The notes below the pieces were generated by a model that worked only from the letters and a program-made list of their open reading frames with translations, did no database searches and was not told the origin of the DNA. A program made the position numbers and the translations under genes. This document shows, one piece after another, positions 40,557 through 51,298 of a DNA stretch of 64,000 bases. This DNA comes from Pollenia angustigena (Eukaryota; Arthropoda; Insecta; Diptera; Polleniidae). The stretch lies in the NCBI GenBank assembly GCA_930367215.1, contig OV884056.1:322864709-322928708 (forward strand). Direction: 5' to 3'. Within the stretch, counting starts at the first letter, position 1, and every line of letters begins with the position of its first letter.

Positions 40557-41320
40557 GTGAAGATCCGTCAATAATTTACCCTAGGCCCCATATAAGCCCT
40601 ACTCCCGGAAAACAATATAATAAGCCTAAAACCCTAACTAACAATGCTATCATTACAAATTTTGGTAAGTCACAGTTACATAGGACTAGAAATTAAACTG
40701 TTAAGTTTCGTTAAGATCAGTCCATAATTTACCATAGGCCCCATATAAAACCTACTTCCGGAAAACAACTTAGTACGCCTAAAAACGTAAAAAATAATGC
40801 TATCATAACAAAAGTTGGTACATCAAAGTTTTATTGGGCAAGAAATAAAATTGTGTAATTTCGTGAAGATCGGTCCATAACTTACCCTGGGCCCCATATA
40901 AACCTTACTCCCGGAAAACAGTTTAGTACGCCTAAATCCGTAAAAAATAATGCTATCATAACAAAATTTGGTACATCAAAGTTTTATAGGACAAGAAATA
41001 AAACTGTGTAATTTCGTGAAGATCGGTCCATAATTTACCCTGGGCCCCATATAAACCCTACTCCCGGAAAACAGTTTAGTACGCCTAAATCCGTAAAAAA
41101 TAATGCTATCATAACAAAATTTGGTACATCAAAGTTTTATAGAACTGGGAAAAAGACTGTGAAATTTCGTGAAGATCGGTCCATAATTTACCCTAGGCCC
41201 CATATAAACCCTACTACCGGAAAACAGTTTAGTCGCCTAAATCCATAATTAATAACAAATCGTCACAGTTTAAGATAATAATAACATCATACAGATATTA
41301 CTCTTAAAACATTCGAACTG
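40557..41320 (+). repeat. 153-bp tandem array, five units, inside the Helentron
   Basis: The block GTGAAGATC(G/C)GTCCATAA starts at 40557, 40710 (as GTTAAGATC), 40863, 41016 and 41169, exactly 153 bases apart each time. The units have diverged by substitution without length change. Each has the GGCCCCATATAA(A/G)CCCTACT block. A central repeat of about 150 bp (called DINE-TR1 in Drosophila) is known in DINE-1 relatives and can grow into satellites. Confidence 0.95.
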
Positions 41321-41339
41321 TCGGTGGAGGGTATCAAAG

Positions 41340-41356
41340 ATTCGGCACAGCCGAAT
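41340..41356 (+). other. 3'-terminal hairpin of the Helentron-like element
   Basis: ATTCGGC-ACA-GCCGAAT is a perfect 7-bp stem with a 3-base loop, about 15 bases from the 3' tip, the position expected for a Helitron-type terminator hairpin. Confidence 0.8.
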
Positions 41357-41496
41357 ATAGCACTCTAACTTGTTTTTTTTGTTTTTATGAGGCACTTAAA
41401 AAAATTATTTTTTGAGGCACTTAAAAATAATATTTTGTATTAAAAATAAAAATTGTTGAGCAAAAATCGAATACTGTTATCCAAAATATGCACTTA

Positions 41497-41761
41497 GTGC
41501 CGGTTCACACAGGTCAAGTTTGTCTCTTCAAGTCTCGAGCTTTTAGGAGAGAGGGGTAAAGAGAATGGAAAGGGGTACATACTTGACCGTACCAGTCAGT
41601 TTTGTATTTTTCTTTTCTTTTTTCATCCGTAATATAATAAAAAGCTACAAAGTTGAAGGAAAAGAAAACAAAAATTAATTTTGTGCATGAACGTGAACGC
41701 AAGTTCAAAAGAAAATTTAAATAAAACTGTTCAAGTAAACTTGACCTGTGTGAACCAGCAC
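41497..41761. mobile_element. 265-bp MITE, GTGCCGGTTCACACAGG family, copy 1
   Basis: GTGCCGGTTCACACAGGTCA at 41497 is mirrored by TGACCTGTGTGAACCAGCAC ending at 41761. The copy at 54819-55083 has the same length and I count only about three differences. A shorter palindromic relative is at 51047-51188. Flanks read TTA and TAA, so the duplication is not clean here. Confidence 0.9.
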
Positions 41762-42186
41762 TAAGCAAAATGCACGTCCTACAAGATTTTTTTCTAACCC
41801 TAGGTCTACACTAAAGATAAATATCTCAGCCAGTTGGCAATAACGTCGGCAGAATAACAAAGCAATATTGCTTATTGCTCAACTTATGTTAAAGGCATGG
41901 GAAAACGTATTTATGTTAACTCATAATTTGAAAAACATCAAGAAAGAAGATGCAGTGTAAGAACAGGCGCTTTCTTGCAAAAATTATTTTTATTGATACA
42001 AATTCTTTCTTATTCGACTTTATTATTAAAATGTATATTATTTTGTTTAAGCTTGAGGTCTTTTTTATATAAATATATTAATTTTACTTTAACAAAAAAA
42101 AAAAAAAATTAATTAAAATATTTTTATATAAAAAAAGAACTCAAACTTAAACAAATTGATATAAATTTAAATAATAATTAATAAAT
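41762..42186. other. AT-rich stretch without a gene
   Basis: Nothing recognisable; 42050-42180 is almost pure A+T. Confidence 0.5.
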
Positions 42187-42342
42187 GAGTGCCCTGGTAG
42201 GCTAGCTAGTAGTGAGCTAGTCTATCAACCCCGGGGTTGCGGGTTCGATTCCCGCGAGAGACTCTGGTTTATTTCCTGCAGACAAGCGTAAAGCTTCGCG
42301 GGGATTAGCATAGGGAATTAAAAAAAAAAAAAAAAAAAAAAA
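42187..42342 (+). mobile_element. tRNA-derived SINE
   Basis: GGTTCGATTCC (42242-42252) is a perfect pol III box B, inside a tRNA-like T arm (GCGGG-TTCGATT-CCCGC). A box-A-like TGGTAGGCTAGCTAGTAG lies about 45 bases upstream. A ~55-bp tRNA-unrelated body and a run of 23 A follow (to 42342). The head resembles a tRNA but has no proper acceptor or anticodon arm, so it is a retroposon, not a working tRNA. No target duplication could be fixed. Confidence 0.8.
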
Positions 42343-42354
42343 TAAAGGTCGAAT

Positions 42355-43060
42355 AAGAAAAATTATATTAACTAGTGTTCGCCTTATGGTCAAAATTCGA
42401 CCATGATTTTTTTTTTTGTAAATATGACGAAAACATAATTCATCGAAGTATATATGAATTTATATGCTTCGAGCATTTATTTTTACCTTCAAAGTGGATC
42501 GATTTGGCGGGGGACCAACCTCCGGTTCATATTTAATCTTCTACGTGAGTAATTTAATTTTATAAGTTCAGTATAAAAAATACCAATTGAAAAACAAAAA
42601 AGTATCAAAAAGTCTCCTTTATATATTGTCATCCACTCAGGATGTTGCACGTTTAATTTTATGTTTCTATGTCTAATACTAACGAAAATTAATCACCAGT
42701 ACCAGATGTAGAACGAAAAAGTACCAAAAAGCTCCCCTTACATGTTCTTATTCACCCAATTTAATGTACAAGTTTATCTTTATAGGTCGAATATTAACGA
42801 AAATTAAAAAAGTTCCAGATGAAAAACAAAAAATACCAGCATTTTTTATCTTATAGGTTATCACTCACTCAGGATCCTACAGCTATAATATTATGTTTCT
42901 AAGTTCTATAATATAGAAAATTTAAAAATTATCGCATGAAGCACAGAAAAGTAAAAAAAAAAGAAATTTAGTTTCCCATATTTCTCCTCTTTTTCTCCCC
43001 ACAGAGCTTCGGTTGACAAACAAAGGAAGAAAGCGTTCTTAACTGCTACCTACTTAATTT
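42355..43060 (+). repeat. Dispersed repeat family R, copy C
   Basis: It is collinear with copy A: ATGGTCAAAATTCGACCATG, GATCGATTTGGCGGGGGACC, CCTCCGGTTCATATTTAATC, CTACGTGAGT, and GGTTGACAAACAAAGGAAGA near the end. It starts ~10 bases after the SINE tail. No coding sequence. Confidence 0.55.
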
Positions 43061-43724
43061 GCTACCATTTCACAAACTTAATTTTTTTCTCACACAATTT
43101 GCTTTTATATTTTTCTTTTTTGCTTCTTTTTTCTCAATTGATAACCAAATTTGACGTTTTATGTAATCAATAATTGTCAACGAAAATGGACTAACAATTA
43201 TCGCAACATAAATTGTCGGCAATAATATGTAGGGTGAATGCACCAATAGTCGGCACTTTAACTTTTTTCTGATATTTAAACTGGTACTCTCATGAGTGTG
43301 AACATGATATTGGGATGCCAACGAATTATTATTGTTCAGTAGTTAGTATAGTTTTAGACTCAATTTACTGAGTCTAAGCATATTTGTATTAAATTTGAGT
43401 AATTTACATTTTTTCTAAAATACACGATTTGCGCCTGTAGTCGGCACACCTTTCCCTAAATGCGGCACTTTATGACCCTATTGTCGGCATTGAATTTTTT
43501 ATGAAGAAAATTACAAAATCGTTAAAAAATTGAAGATATATTGTATTTAATACCAATTATTATTTAACAATTTTCCATAATATTTATTAAAAAAGCTATG
43601 CCAAATCCTAAATACCCATCATCAAGTTAATGTTGTTGCTTTCTTTCTTATATATGTATATATATTATAATTATAATTATTAATTATAATTTCCCTATTT
43701 GTTTGTTGTTCTTTTTTGTATATT

Positions 43725-44110
43725 CAGAGCTTTTTGAAGCCCACTGATGGGCTAGAAAGCTGAAAATCCGCATGCATATAGTAAAATACCTAGGCAAAAT
43801 CTTAACGTAGCCATATTTTGGCTTGTGGGCAGAGAATTAAGAGGAAACGGTGTGGAAAAATTCGATTTTTTAACATTTTAGTTTTTATTAAAGCCCCCTA
43901 AAAACATAGGAAGCTGAAAATGGCCAAGCATATATGTAGGCCTTACAATGGAACATAGTCTGAAGTAGTTGGATCTAAAATTTTTGGACTGTGGGCAGAG
44001 AATTGAAAGAAAAAGGTGTGTTGCAAAATTATGCTATGTTACATATCAGAAAATTTTTAAGCCCCCTAAAGACCAAAAAAGCTAAGAATTGCCAAGCATT
44101 TGGTACTGAC
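43725..44110. repeat. ~160-bp tandem repeat, about 2.4 units
   Basis: GTGGGCAGAGAATT(A/G)A occurs at 43826 and 43989, and AAGCCC(A/C)CT at 43737, 43891 and 44059. Units are diverged. Non-coding. Confidence 0.7.
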
Positions 44111-44659
44111 GTTGGAGCTTACCTTAAAGTACCCTAGAGGGAAGCGAACTGACACCAAGGTAGTCCCGTGATAGGTCTGTGGTGGTAGGGACCGGTTCGA
44201 GTTCTAACACTTCATATGAATAAGACCTATCACTTTTACATGGGGTTGTCATTGGAGGGGGTCAATTGACGCCGTTTAACCAGTCACAAATCTATTCTCA
44301 ATGGACGTGTTTAGTGACAGTTACTAAAATGTAGTATTATTTCATTACGATGTAGTATTATTTCAATAAAACAAGTCATAGAATTAAATTCAAGAACCAC
44401 ATTTTAGAAAGTCCCAAAAAAATTTATCACACCACCGGTGAAGACTGTACTGTAATTCATTACTTTTTCTACATTTTTGTTCTTCATAAACCAGTTACAT
44501 GATTGGTTCTCCTTTCACTGGTCATGAGTTCTTTCTTTTTGTACCAGTTCTATTTTAACAATTCCTAGGACCAGTCCGTTGGACCAATTGACACAAATTT
44601 CCCGCAGGGTAGTTTCTCTTCCTGCTTGGCAGGGACAGGCTTAACAGCTAGTTTTTATA

Positions 44660-45640
44660 TAATTTAGTGTTCTGTAAGTGTAATCTCCCTCAAACGGAAA
44701 CTCCCTTAAAACGGACTCCGTTCCCTGATCCTGGCAATGTTCTAAAGGAAGGCAATAAGTTCTTTTGAGAGGTCATTTCCCTTGTACGGACACAATTAAC
44801 GACCCCTTCAGTGTACAATCATGAAAGATTCCACGGTATTTTTTATTTAAATTTATTGCTATCTAACTTCTTTAATGCTACTTTCTATAATGGAAGTTTT
44901 CATTGGTACCCATTGCACCGAAGCCAGGAAAAGACCATACTAGAGTTGTCATAAAGGTATTTTAGTATATCATCCAACATTTTTAAGCCATTTGAGAAAA
45001 TAATGTTGTTAAAATCTTCAATTTGGTCTTAAAAATTAATATTTTGATAAGATAAACTTACCCATAAGTACTTAGAAGCTTTTGAAAAACTATTTGATTG
45101 GTCTAAAATTTGTTATTGAAGTAGGAAATTTTTTAAGTTCTTCTTAATCGATAACCACAGGAGTCGCAAGGAGGCAATTTATGACCTCTATTTTATTTAA
45201 TATTTACTTCAGACAATCCAAACATCAACTGATACAGCTTTTTTAAGCAAACTGCTACCTATAAAGCATCTTGATAATTACAGAACCATATATTTCAATT
45301 AGAATATTGTTAAAACAATTGAAGATCAAGATCTATTAATAATAAATATATAAATATATATATATATATTTATATATAGAAAATCCGCTTTGCGTTGTGA
45401 ATCAATCATTAAACAAAAAATACATCTTGATCGATGTTTAACATGGAAATGCTATATACAGACTTGTCAAAGAGATCAATTCTGGTTTCTCCAAAAAAGA
45501 AAATTAAATTTAAAGAAGCTAAAACAAATTCGATCGGAATGTGTGGCAGGCCTGATAGAGGCAAAATTAACTGAAATGAAAATCAATTCAAATAACCTGG
45601 CTTCTTAAGCGGAATTCTTTCCTTAGTCTAGATTGTAAAC
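44660..45640 (+). pseudogene. Traces of a pogo/Tigger-like element and transposase (weak)
   Basis: TGTAATCTCCCTCAAACGGA and AACTCCCTTAAAACGGACTC (44678-44720) look like the inner part of a pogo/Tigger left end. A matching TAAACTCCCTCTTTACAACT lies at 45636. Between them one frame gives STDTAFLSKLLPIKHLDNYR (about 45220-45285), which resembles the catalytic-core motif that follows the first Asp in pogo-type transposases (D.T.LF.K.LP). The rest is too decayed to follow, and an open frame at 45390-45608 has no clear similarity I can name. If real, it is a heavily degraded autonomous ancestor of the pogo-like MITE at 15851. Confidence 0.35.
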
Positions 45641-46512
45641 TCCCTCTTTACAACTCTATCTTAAACCCAATCTGGTCCAATGACATTTAGTTATCGGTTG
45701 CAAAGGCGCCAAAGTAAAATTTTTGTTGAAAATTTACAAAATTTTTGTACATTAAACTTACCAATAGGTTATAGTAAAGTCTTAAAAATAAAATTTGTAT
45801 CGAAATTTTGATGTTTTTGCACCTTTTACTTATTTCTCAGCCATTTATAAACGATTTTTATATAATAAAAGCAGCTGCCGACTATAGGATCATTTATATC
45901 CTAAGTTCGGCATATATTTGGGCACTCAATATAAACTGTGCCGACTATTAGGTAAATTCATTTAAAACTCATTTATTTTTGTACTGTTGTCAAGGGAGAT
46001 GAGTAAAGAAACATTTTTGAGAATTTGAGCTTAATATGAAAAAATTATGATTTTCCAGTAGTCGGCATCACTATGCCGACTACTGAAATTTGCAAAAAAA
46101 TGTGTTCCTAATGCCGGCATCCATAAAAATAAGTTAAAATAATATTTTTTTTTCAGATTTATAGATTAAAGGCAATATTTGAACATATTTTCACCTATAA
46201 AAACTGTTTTTGTAAAAATATTATTTATATTAGTACGATTACCACTTGTTCTAGTTTGCCTTGGCACTAACAAATTATTTAAAAAAACAGCCACTATGGA
46301 GCGTGTAGAAAGCTTTACACTAAATAACGACCAACATAGACTTAAGTTCTCATCCTAGCCAAATGCAAATATTACATAATGAGAAATGAGTGTATTTTGA
46401 GTTAAAGCTGAATTCGAAATATATATAAAATTTCCGTAATTCTTATTTATTTAAGATTTAATTCAAAAGTGCCGACTATTGGTGCATGCCGAACTTAGGG
46501 GCTTTCACCCTA

Positions 46513-47479
46513 CAAGAAATTGCTGTCTACATTAAAGATAACATAATTTTGACATTTACTGCAATATATGTCGCAATAATTATCTCTGGTATAGACGGGC
46601 AGTAACAATTTTTAGCCTGCATACACAATTATTTGTATTTAAATGCAGTTAAGTGGAATGCTGCTAAGCGAAAAATACTGTATGTATCAAAAATAGAAAG
46701 ATTGTACCAATTGTTTCATCACTGATTATCAATTATGTGCATATGTACACATCGATGTACCTATGTGGATATACAAAATACGTCATAAATCCTACATCTG
46801 TACATAATTTTCAAATGCAAAAAAAAAAACCAAGCAAAAAAGAATAGTAAAAGTAACGTGTTCTTTTGTTTTGATATACATTTGACTACAAAAAGTAAAC
46901 GGATAAACAAACAACAAAATAAATAAGCCCAAAAATACAGTGTCTTTTTGCATGCCTTTTTCTAAACATTGAAATGTGTACATACATAAATATTTATTAT
47001 GTAGAAATAATAAACAAAAAAAATATGCACATAAATATTTATATGCAATGTGCAAGTTCTTTTTTTATACTTATGTGTTTACATTTTCGTTCATTTTGGA
47101 ATGTTAACATAGAAGAATGAACAAAAATTTTGTAAAAAAAACCGTCTCTTTTAAACAGAATACTCTCTTATATTCTATGTTATTAATGGAGCGAATTTAG
47201 TATTGCAAGTGGTGAGTATATTTTAAGAAAGAGCAGGAAAGCATAAACAAGAAAAAATAAAATAGAGGCCGTTACAGAATTTAAAATTGGACAATAAAAA
47301 CACATGAACAAAATTCTTGCAGTTTTTTTTTGTCGTCACACACACATTCTTACTTAAATAGGCATATACACACCAACAGATGTCTGTATGCACATGTAGA
47401 CAACCTCAAGCACAAGTTTTAATAGCAGCAATAAAGTTCTTTATAACCGGCAAAAAAAAAATTATAAACAAATAATTAT
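46513..47479. other. AT-rich stretch, probably intron of the minus-strand gene
   Basis: No second exon could be recognised. Lies directly downstream (minus strand) of the donor at 47480-47485. It contains many TACATA-type simple words and short chance open frames. Confidence 0.45.
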
Positions 47480-47485
47480 ACTTAC
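47480..47485 (-). other. Splice donor GTAAGT of the candidate exon
   Basis: The minus strand reads GCC|GTAAGTATAATT, a full match to the fly 5' splice-site consensus. Confidence 0.55.
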
Positions 47486-47545
47486 GGCATATTTATTGAG
47501 GAATCCATCGTGAAATCCACCTGCATACTCCTCCAATTCGAACAT
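47486..47545 (-). CDS. Candidate first coding exon of a host gene (20 codons)
   Basis: On the minus strand an ATG at 47545-47543 opens a 60-base exon. It starts MFELEEYAGGFHDG and ends FLNKYA, then GTAAGT. The donor GTAAGT is the fly consensus, and the exon ends in phase 0. The codon just before AAT-ATG is TAA, so the start cannot lie further upstream in this frame. The base at -3 is A. The composition (GAATTGGAGGAGTATGCAGG) is much less AT-rich than its surroundings. The acidic then aromatic-glycine-rich N-terminus is not one I recognise, so no function is proposed. The next exon should lie at lower coordinates, possibly beyond this window, since the sequence to the left is filled with transposons. 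A chance ORF cannot be excluded on 20 codons. But start, stop, donor and composition agree. Confidence 0.6.
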
Positions 47546-48120
47546 ATTTTATTTTCTTCACTTAACTTGGTTCTCTTTTACTTCTTAAAACCAGTTATTA
47601 GGTATATAAATTTTCAGTTATTCCAAATAATTCCTTCTTAAAACTGCCGGTAAAATACTAATGTAGGTACATGTAAGAAAAACGGTTTTTATAATCAAAT
47701 GTGTGCTTTTTCTTTTTGATTTTGTTCTTCTATATTACATTTCTTTTTATCTTCGTTAAAAGCAAACAAAAAAAAAATATTGTATGTACTACATCTAAAC
47801 ACGCGTACATACAAATGTATATATGTATGTGTTATATTTTGCGCGCAACCTCCTGTTCTTTTTACAATAAAAGATTTGCCGGTTAATACAAGAATTTTTT
47901 TTTGTTTATTTTTTTATCTAGTTCAGTGTCAGCTGCTATTCAATTTTAAAAACAAGCACCGATCTTTTCGCCGCCAAAGGTGTATTTATTTAAACAAGAA
48001 ATATTATTTAAAATATATGTAGTTATTTGATATCTTTATCTTGAATTAAAAAACAAAACACACGACCAACACAACGAACTCAACCACTCTCGACTACTGT
48101 CAGCAACATACTGGCAACAA
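47546..48120 (-). promoter_or_regulatory. Presumed 5' UTR and promoter region of the candidate gene
   Basis: The stretch upstream of the start codon lacks recognisable transposons, unlike nearly all of the window. Its far end (48060-48125) is less AT-rich, with minus-strand GAGAGTGGTTGAGTTCGTTG and GTGTTGGTCGTGTG. A start site there is a guess; I see no convincing TATA box or initiator. Open frames on the plus strand (47701-48022) look incidental. Confidence 0.3.
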
Positions 48121-48129
48121 ACACAGCTT

Positions 48130-48229
48130 GAGCGAAAAACAAAACCAACAGTTTTTCTAGCACTAATAATAATAATAATGAGCGAAAAACAAAACCAACA
48201 GTTTTTCTAGCACTAATAAAAATAATAAT
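48130..48229. repeat. 50-bp tandem duplication
   Basis: GAGCGAAAAACAAAACCAAC begins at 48130 and at 48180. Each unit ends in an (AAT)n run. The units differ at one base of the AAT run. It lies just upstream of the candidate promoter. Confidence 0.92.
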
Positions 48230-48239
48230 CGTTTACATC

Positions 48240-48936
48240 TGTTAACCATATGGTAGCTTTGTTTGTCCGGACAAATTTTCCGAGATGGGTGAATCCAAGG
48301 TACATTAACACAAGGTAGACTCATCGGGGAGTGTATACATGCTGCTCTATAAAAATAAGCGAGTGGAACCGAGTTGTCAAAATTGTTTTCATATAAAACA
48401 CATGCACACATGTACAAATTTTGGCTCATGTACACGAAATTTGACGTTTGGGTTCCAACTGGGGTAAACAGCTGACAAACATATGGGCCAACGAGTTTAC
48501 CTTGTGTAAATATACCTTGGGTGAATCGTTCTGCAGAAAACTCTCTTTAAAAAAATTTTTGTCCGGTCAAAAATATTGTTCGGAACGCATGGGTGAATCC
48601 AGCTTAACACATGGTATTTAACATTTCTGTTAACACACGACCTCACACATACACATCACCCTCTTCATGCTCTTCACGTGTTTTTATCTCTTTTCAGAAA
48701 CCAGAAACATTTTTAAATCCAACGTTTTATACAGGGTTGGAAAACATTAATAATTTTTTAAGCCTTCATCATTGCCATAATTTCTTAAATATTTGTATAT
48801 TTTCCGTTTTGTTTTTATATATACCCACACCACAGTGCTGCCAATCCATGTATAATTACACATATTGGCCCATAACTATAGTCATAAACAAAGCATACTT
48901 TAAGAGTTCTAAAGTACACTTTTATTAAAAATATGC
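48240..48936. other. Gene-free stretch with a diverged direct repeat
   Basis: TTTGTCCGGACAAATTTTCC then GATGGGTGAATCCA (48260-48295) recurs in altered form at 48560-48600 (TTTTTGTCCGGTCAAAAATA, GCATGGGTGAATCCAGC). This could be two ends of an old element. No gene seen. Confidence 0.4.
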
Positions 48937-50492
48937 GTTTGATCAAAGAATATAAATCATATAGAATGCGCATCTCAAGGAAAACTAAAATATTTTTGAA
49001 AAAAAATGCATGATGCGGGCGGGAAGACAAAAGGGAAGAACCAAAAACAAAGAGCGTACCAATGCATCGTTCTCTCGTTGTTTATGAGAACTTTTAATTC
49101 TCATTTATCAGCGTATATGTATGTGCGTGCACGAGTGTGTATGTATGTACATTGCGAAGTCAAAAAAAAAAAACACATTAAGTAAAAAATAAAACAAAAA
49201 CCTAACAAAAGAATTTTTGTTTCTTGCAATTTTTGTACAAATAACCTTCGTAAAAGCAAATGTGACCGATTGTGTAATTGTAGGGTAAGAGTATGTGTTT
49301 TATTGTTGTACAGATAAAACTATATCGGTTCGCACCGAAATTCAGATGCAGTTTTTCTGTAAAATTAAAGATTTATAGGAATATAAAAATATCTAAAAAC
49401 ATAAACTGCCTGGTTCATAAAAAATAGTTTATGTTTATTAAAGCGGCATGGCCACACAATGCTTTTGGGGTCTTTTGTCAAACCATGTTATATATTTATT
49501 TCATAGCTGTGCAGTATTAATATTCTTATTAAAGATATTTAAAAATAGATTAAAATAAAACATATTATTATTCCTTCTTAAGGAATTTTGTTTGGTTTTT
49601 ATTTAATCATGTTGCTTGGAAATTAAAAAAATTTAGTTCTCATATATTCGGAATAAATTTAATTTATTTCTAACTTTATGTCTATTCACAAATGTAAAAA
49701 AAATGATATTTACAAAAATAAAATTATTTCCAATTAAATTTTCAATCAACCAAAGCGATACAAATACATACATATTTAAAAAGAATTTAATGAGGATATC
49801 AACCACCCTAATATTTTAATAAATTAAATCATTCGTTTGATAAAACTTGTATTTTTCTTTTCTTGGAACTTCCTTTTTCTAAAGACCAAAAGCAATGTTT
49901 TCGGAGGAGTACTAATTTAATAAATGTTCACAAACTGAGCAATATGAAATTTATTTAACAAACAATCAAGGAGAAATACCTATTTATAATTATGCCACTC
50001 CTTTATTTATAAATTCCATTAATATACATACACACATGGTAAGTACATAATTAAATAATCTAAAAAATGGTTTTATAATTCGGTGCAAATCGATATAGTT
50101 TAGTTTTTACAAAAATAAAACACATACTGTTGCCCTACAATTACGCAATTGGTCGCATTCGCTCTTACGTAGGTTATTTCCACATAAATTGTTTTAAAAC
50201 AAAACAAAATCAATTAAAAAAATACCAAAAACCCGTTTCAACGAAAAAAAAAACACAAACACACACACTTTGGCTGGCAAAAACAGCAAACATGTGTATG
50301 TGTTAATGCTGCACATTTTGGATGCTCTCTTCAGTTCTCTAAGTGAAAACACAAACCAACAACAAATTGCCTTTGCAAAATTTGTGAGCGAAATTATATG
50401 AGAGCGGGGCGTAATGATAAACCCCGCCATAAGAAATTTTGCTTCTACATGATGCGCATTCTATATGATTTATATTCTTTGGTTTGATCTAC
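48937..50492. mobile_element. Long inverted-repeat element (~400-bp arms)
   Basis: The left arm has GTTTGATCAAAGAATATAAA then TCATATAGAATGCGCATC (48939-48977), and further in ATTGTGTAATTGTAGGGTAA with GTATGTGTTTTATTGTTGTA and CTATATCGGTTCGCACCGAA (49270-49341). The right arm has the reverse complements in mirrored order: TTCGGTGCAAATCGATATAG (50079), TTGCCCTACAATTACGCAAT (50133) and GATGCGCATTCTATATGATT (50452). The arms are imperfect and about 400 bp long around a ~700-bp spacer. No coding sequence is seen. Tips and target duplication are not resolved. Confidence 0.65.
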
Positions 50493-50721
50493 TATAGACA
50501 AGCAAAAGCATACTTTACACGTTAAAACTGATGTTAATTTTAAAACCAGCTGAAGTTGTTTTTAACTCATTTAACAACAGCATCAGCTGTTTTTCGCCAA
50601 ATAAAAAATTACTTGCAAAAAGTTAAAAATGTTTATGTAACAAGATATTGGCCGATATTTTGCAGTTATTAATGATTTGGAGGAAAACTTTTATGGAAAG
50701 AAACACAAAATACATATGTAT

Positions 50722-50850
50722 AGGTCCTAATTGTGTAAAACGCTAGGCCAAAATTACATTCAAAGGAAAAACAAAGCCAAAATGTTTTGTAATTTTGTTG
50801 TTGCTTTCTACATAAATTCATATTGCGTGTTAAAATTTTTTATCCCCACA
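50722..50850. mobile_element. Truncated relative of the GGCCCTAATT MITE
   Basis: GGTCCTAATTGTGTAAAACG, AAATTACATTCAAAGGAAAA and TGTTGTTGC...CATATTGCG follow the same order as 22233-22375. The right arm is missing. Confidence 0.65.
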
Positions 50851-50988
50851 AGATATGCAGTGTTTTATTTATATTTAAATTTTCAATGTCGGCTACTCAA
50901 AGTTGCCACTTGCTTATATTTTGCTGTATGTTGTATGAAAAATTTTCTAAATTTAAGGTGGCACCCAGTTAAAGTCGGTTCAATTTAA

Positions 50989-51283
50989 TGCTGGGTACAC
51001 ACAGTGCAACCTATATGCAATCTGTTTCAATGCAACCTCAAAATATGTGCCGGTTCACACACGTCAATTTTAACTCATCAAGTCTTGAGTTTTTAGGAGA
51101 GAAGGGAAAAGAGGATGCCATATCTTTTCCCCTCTCTCCTAAAAACTCAAGGCTTGACGAGTCAAACTTGACGTGTGTGAACCGACACTATCAAAGCGTT
51201 TTGATGTTGATGCAACCTGGAATGAATGAAAATGAATTTAATTCACTAGATTGCGTAAATGTGTTGCATAGTGTGTACCCAGC
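50989..51283. mobile_element. TGCTGGGTACACA MITE, copy 1, holding another MITE (TSD TAA)
   Basis: TGCTGGGTACACACAGTGCA at 50989 is mirrored by TGCATAGTGTGTACCCAGCA ending at 51283. TAA flanks it (50986-50988, 51284-51286). Without the nested insert it is about 150 bp, the same as the copies at 51299-51449 and 57203-57353. Confidence 0.93.
51047..51188. mobile_element. GTGCCGGTTCACACACG MITE nested in the TGCTGGG MITE (TSD TAT)
   Basis: This is a 142-bp near-perfect palindrome: GTGCCGGTTCACACACGTCA left, TGACGTGTGTGAACCGACAC right. TAT flanks it (51044-51046, 51189-51191). The neighbouring copy at 51299-51449 shows the empty site (CAAAATATCAAAGCG). It is related to the 265-bp MITEs at 41497 and 54819. 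Confidence 0.93.
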
Positions 51284-51298
51284 ATAAAACATACTTTA

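Larger units (their letters stand above)
40115..41370 (+). mobile_element. Complete Helentron/DINE-1-like element
   Basis: It begins TTTTTATACCCTCCACCAC; the inverted partner GGTGGAGGGTAT lies at 41328-41339, close to the 3' end, as for the subterminal repeats of Helentrons. A (GTCY)n run (GTCCGTCTGTCTGTCCGTCT, 40257-40285) matches the proto-microsatellite of mini-me/DINE elements. A central array of 153-bp units follows. Near the end is the hairpin ATTCGGCACAGCCGAAT (41340-41356), then CTCTAACTTGTTTT. All the parts known from non-autonomous Helentrons are thus present in order. There is no Rep/helicase gene. Confidence 0.85.
43232..46510. mobile_element. 3.3-kb TIR element with repeated TAGTCGGCA motifs (TSD TA)
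   Basis: GGGTGAATGCACCAATAGTC at 43232 is mirrored in two steps at the right: GACTATTGGTGCAT (46482-46495) and CTTTCACCC ending at 46510. TA flanks it (43230-43231, 46511-46512). The word AGTCGGCA or its complement recurs near both ends (43249, 43438, 43486, 45880, 45944, 46062, 46076, 46473), as subterminal transposase sites often do. The interior holds a ~160-bp tandem repeat and traces of a pogo-like gene. So the element is either Tc1/mariner-like or a shell filled by other elements. Confidence 0.7.

Noticed and set aside
42187..42260. A functional tRNA gene
   Set aside because: Only the T arm and box motifs are tRNA-like; acceptor and anticodon arms do not form and a body plus A-run follows, so it is a SINE.
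44150..44225. Another tRNA-like head (GGACCGGTTCGAGTTC)
   Set aside because: Box B is imperfect, box A is not convincing, and no tail or copies were seen.
46792..47055. Minus-strand open frame as the second exon of the candidate host gene
   Set aside because: It is Phe/Leu/Tyr-rich from AT-rich DNA, with no acceptor site at a sensible place and no conserved character.
48937..50492. The large inverted repeat as a divergent gene pair
   Set aside because: Neither arm carries a plausible coding sequence; the mirrored blocks are AT-rich and look like transposon arms.
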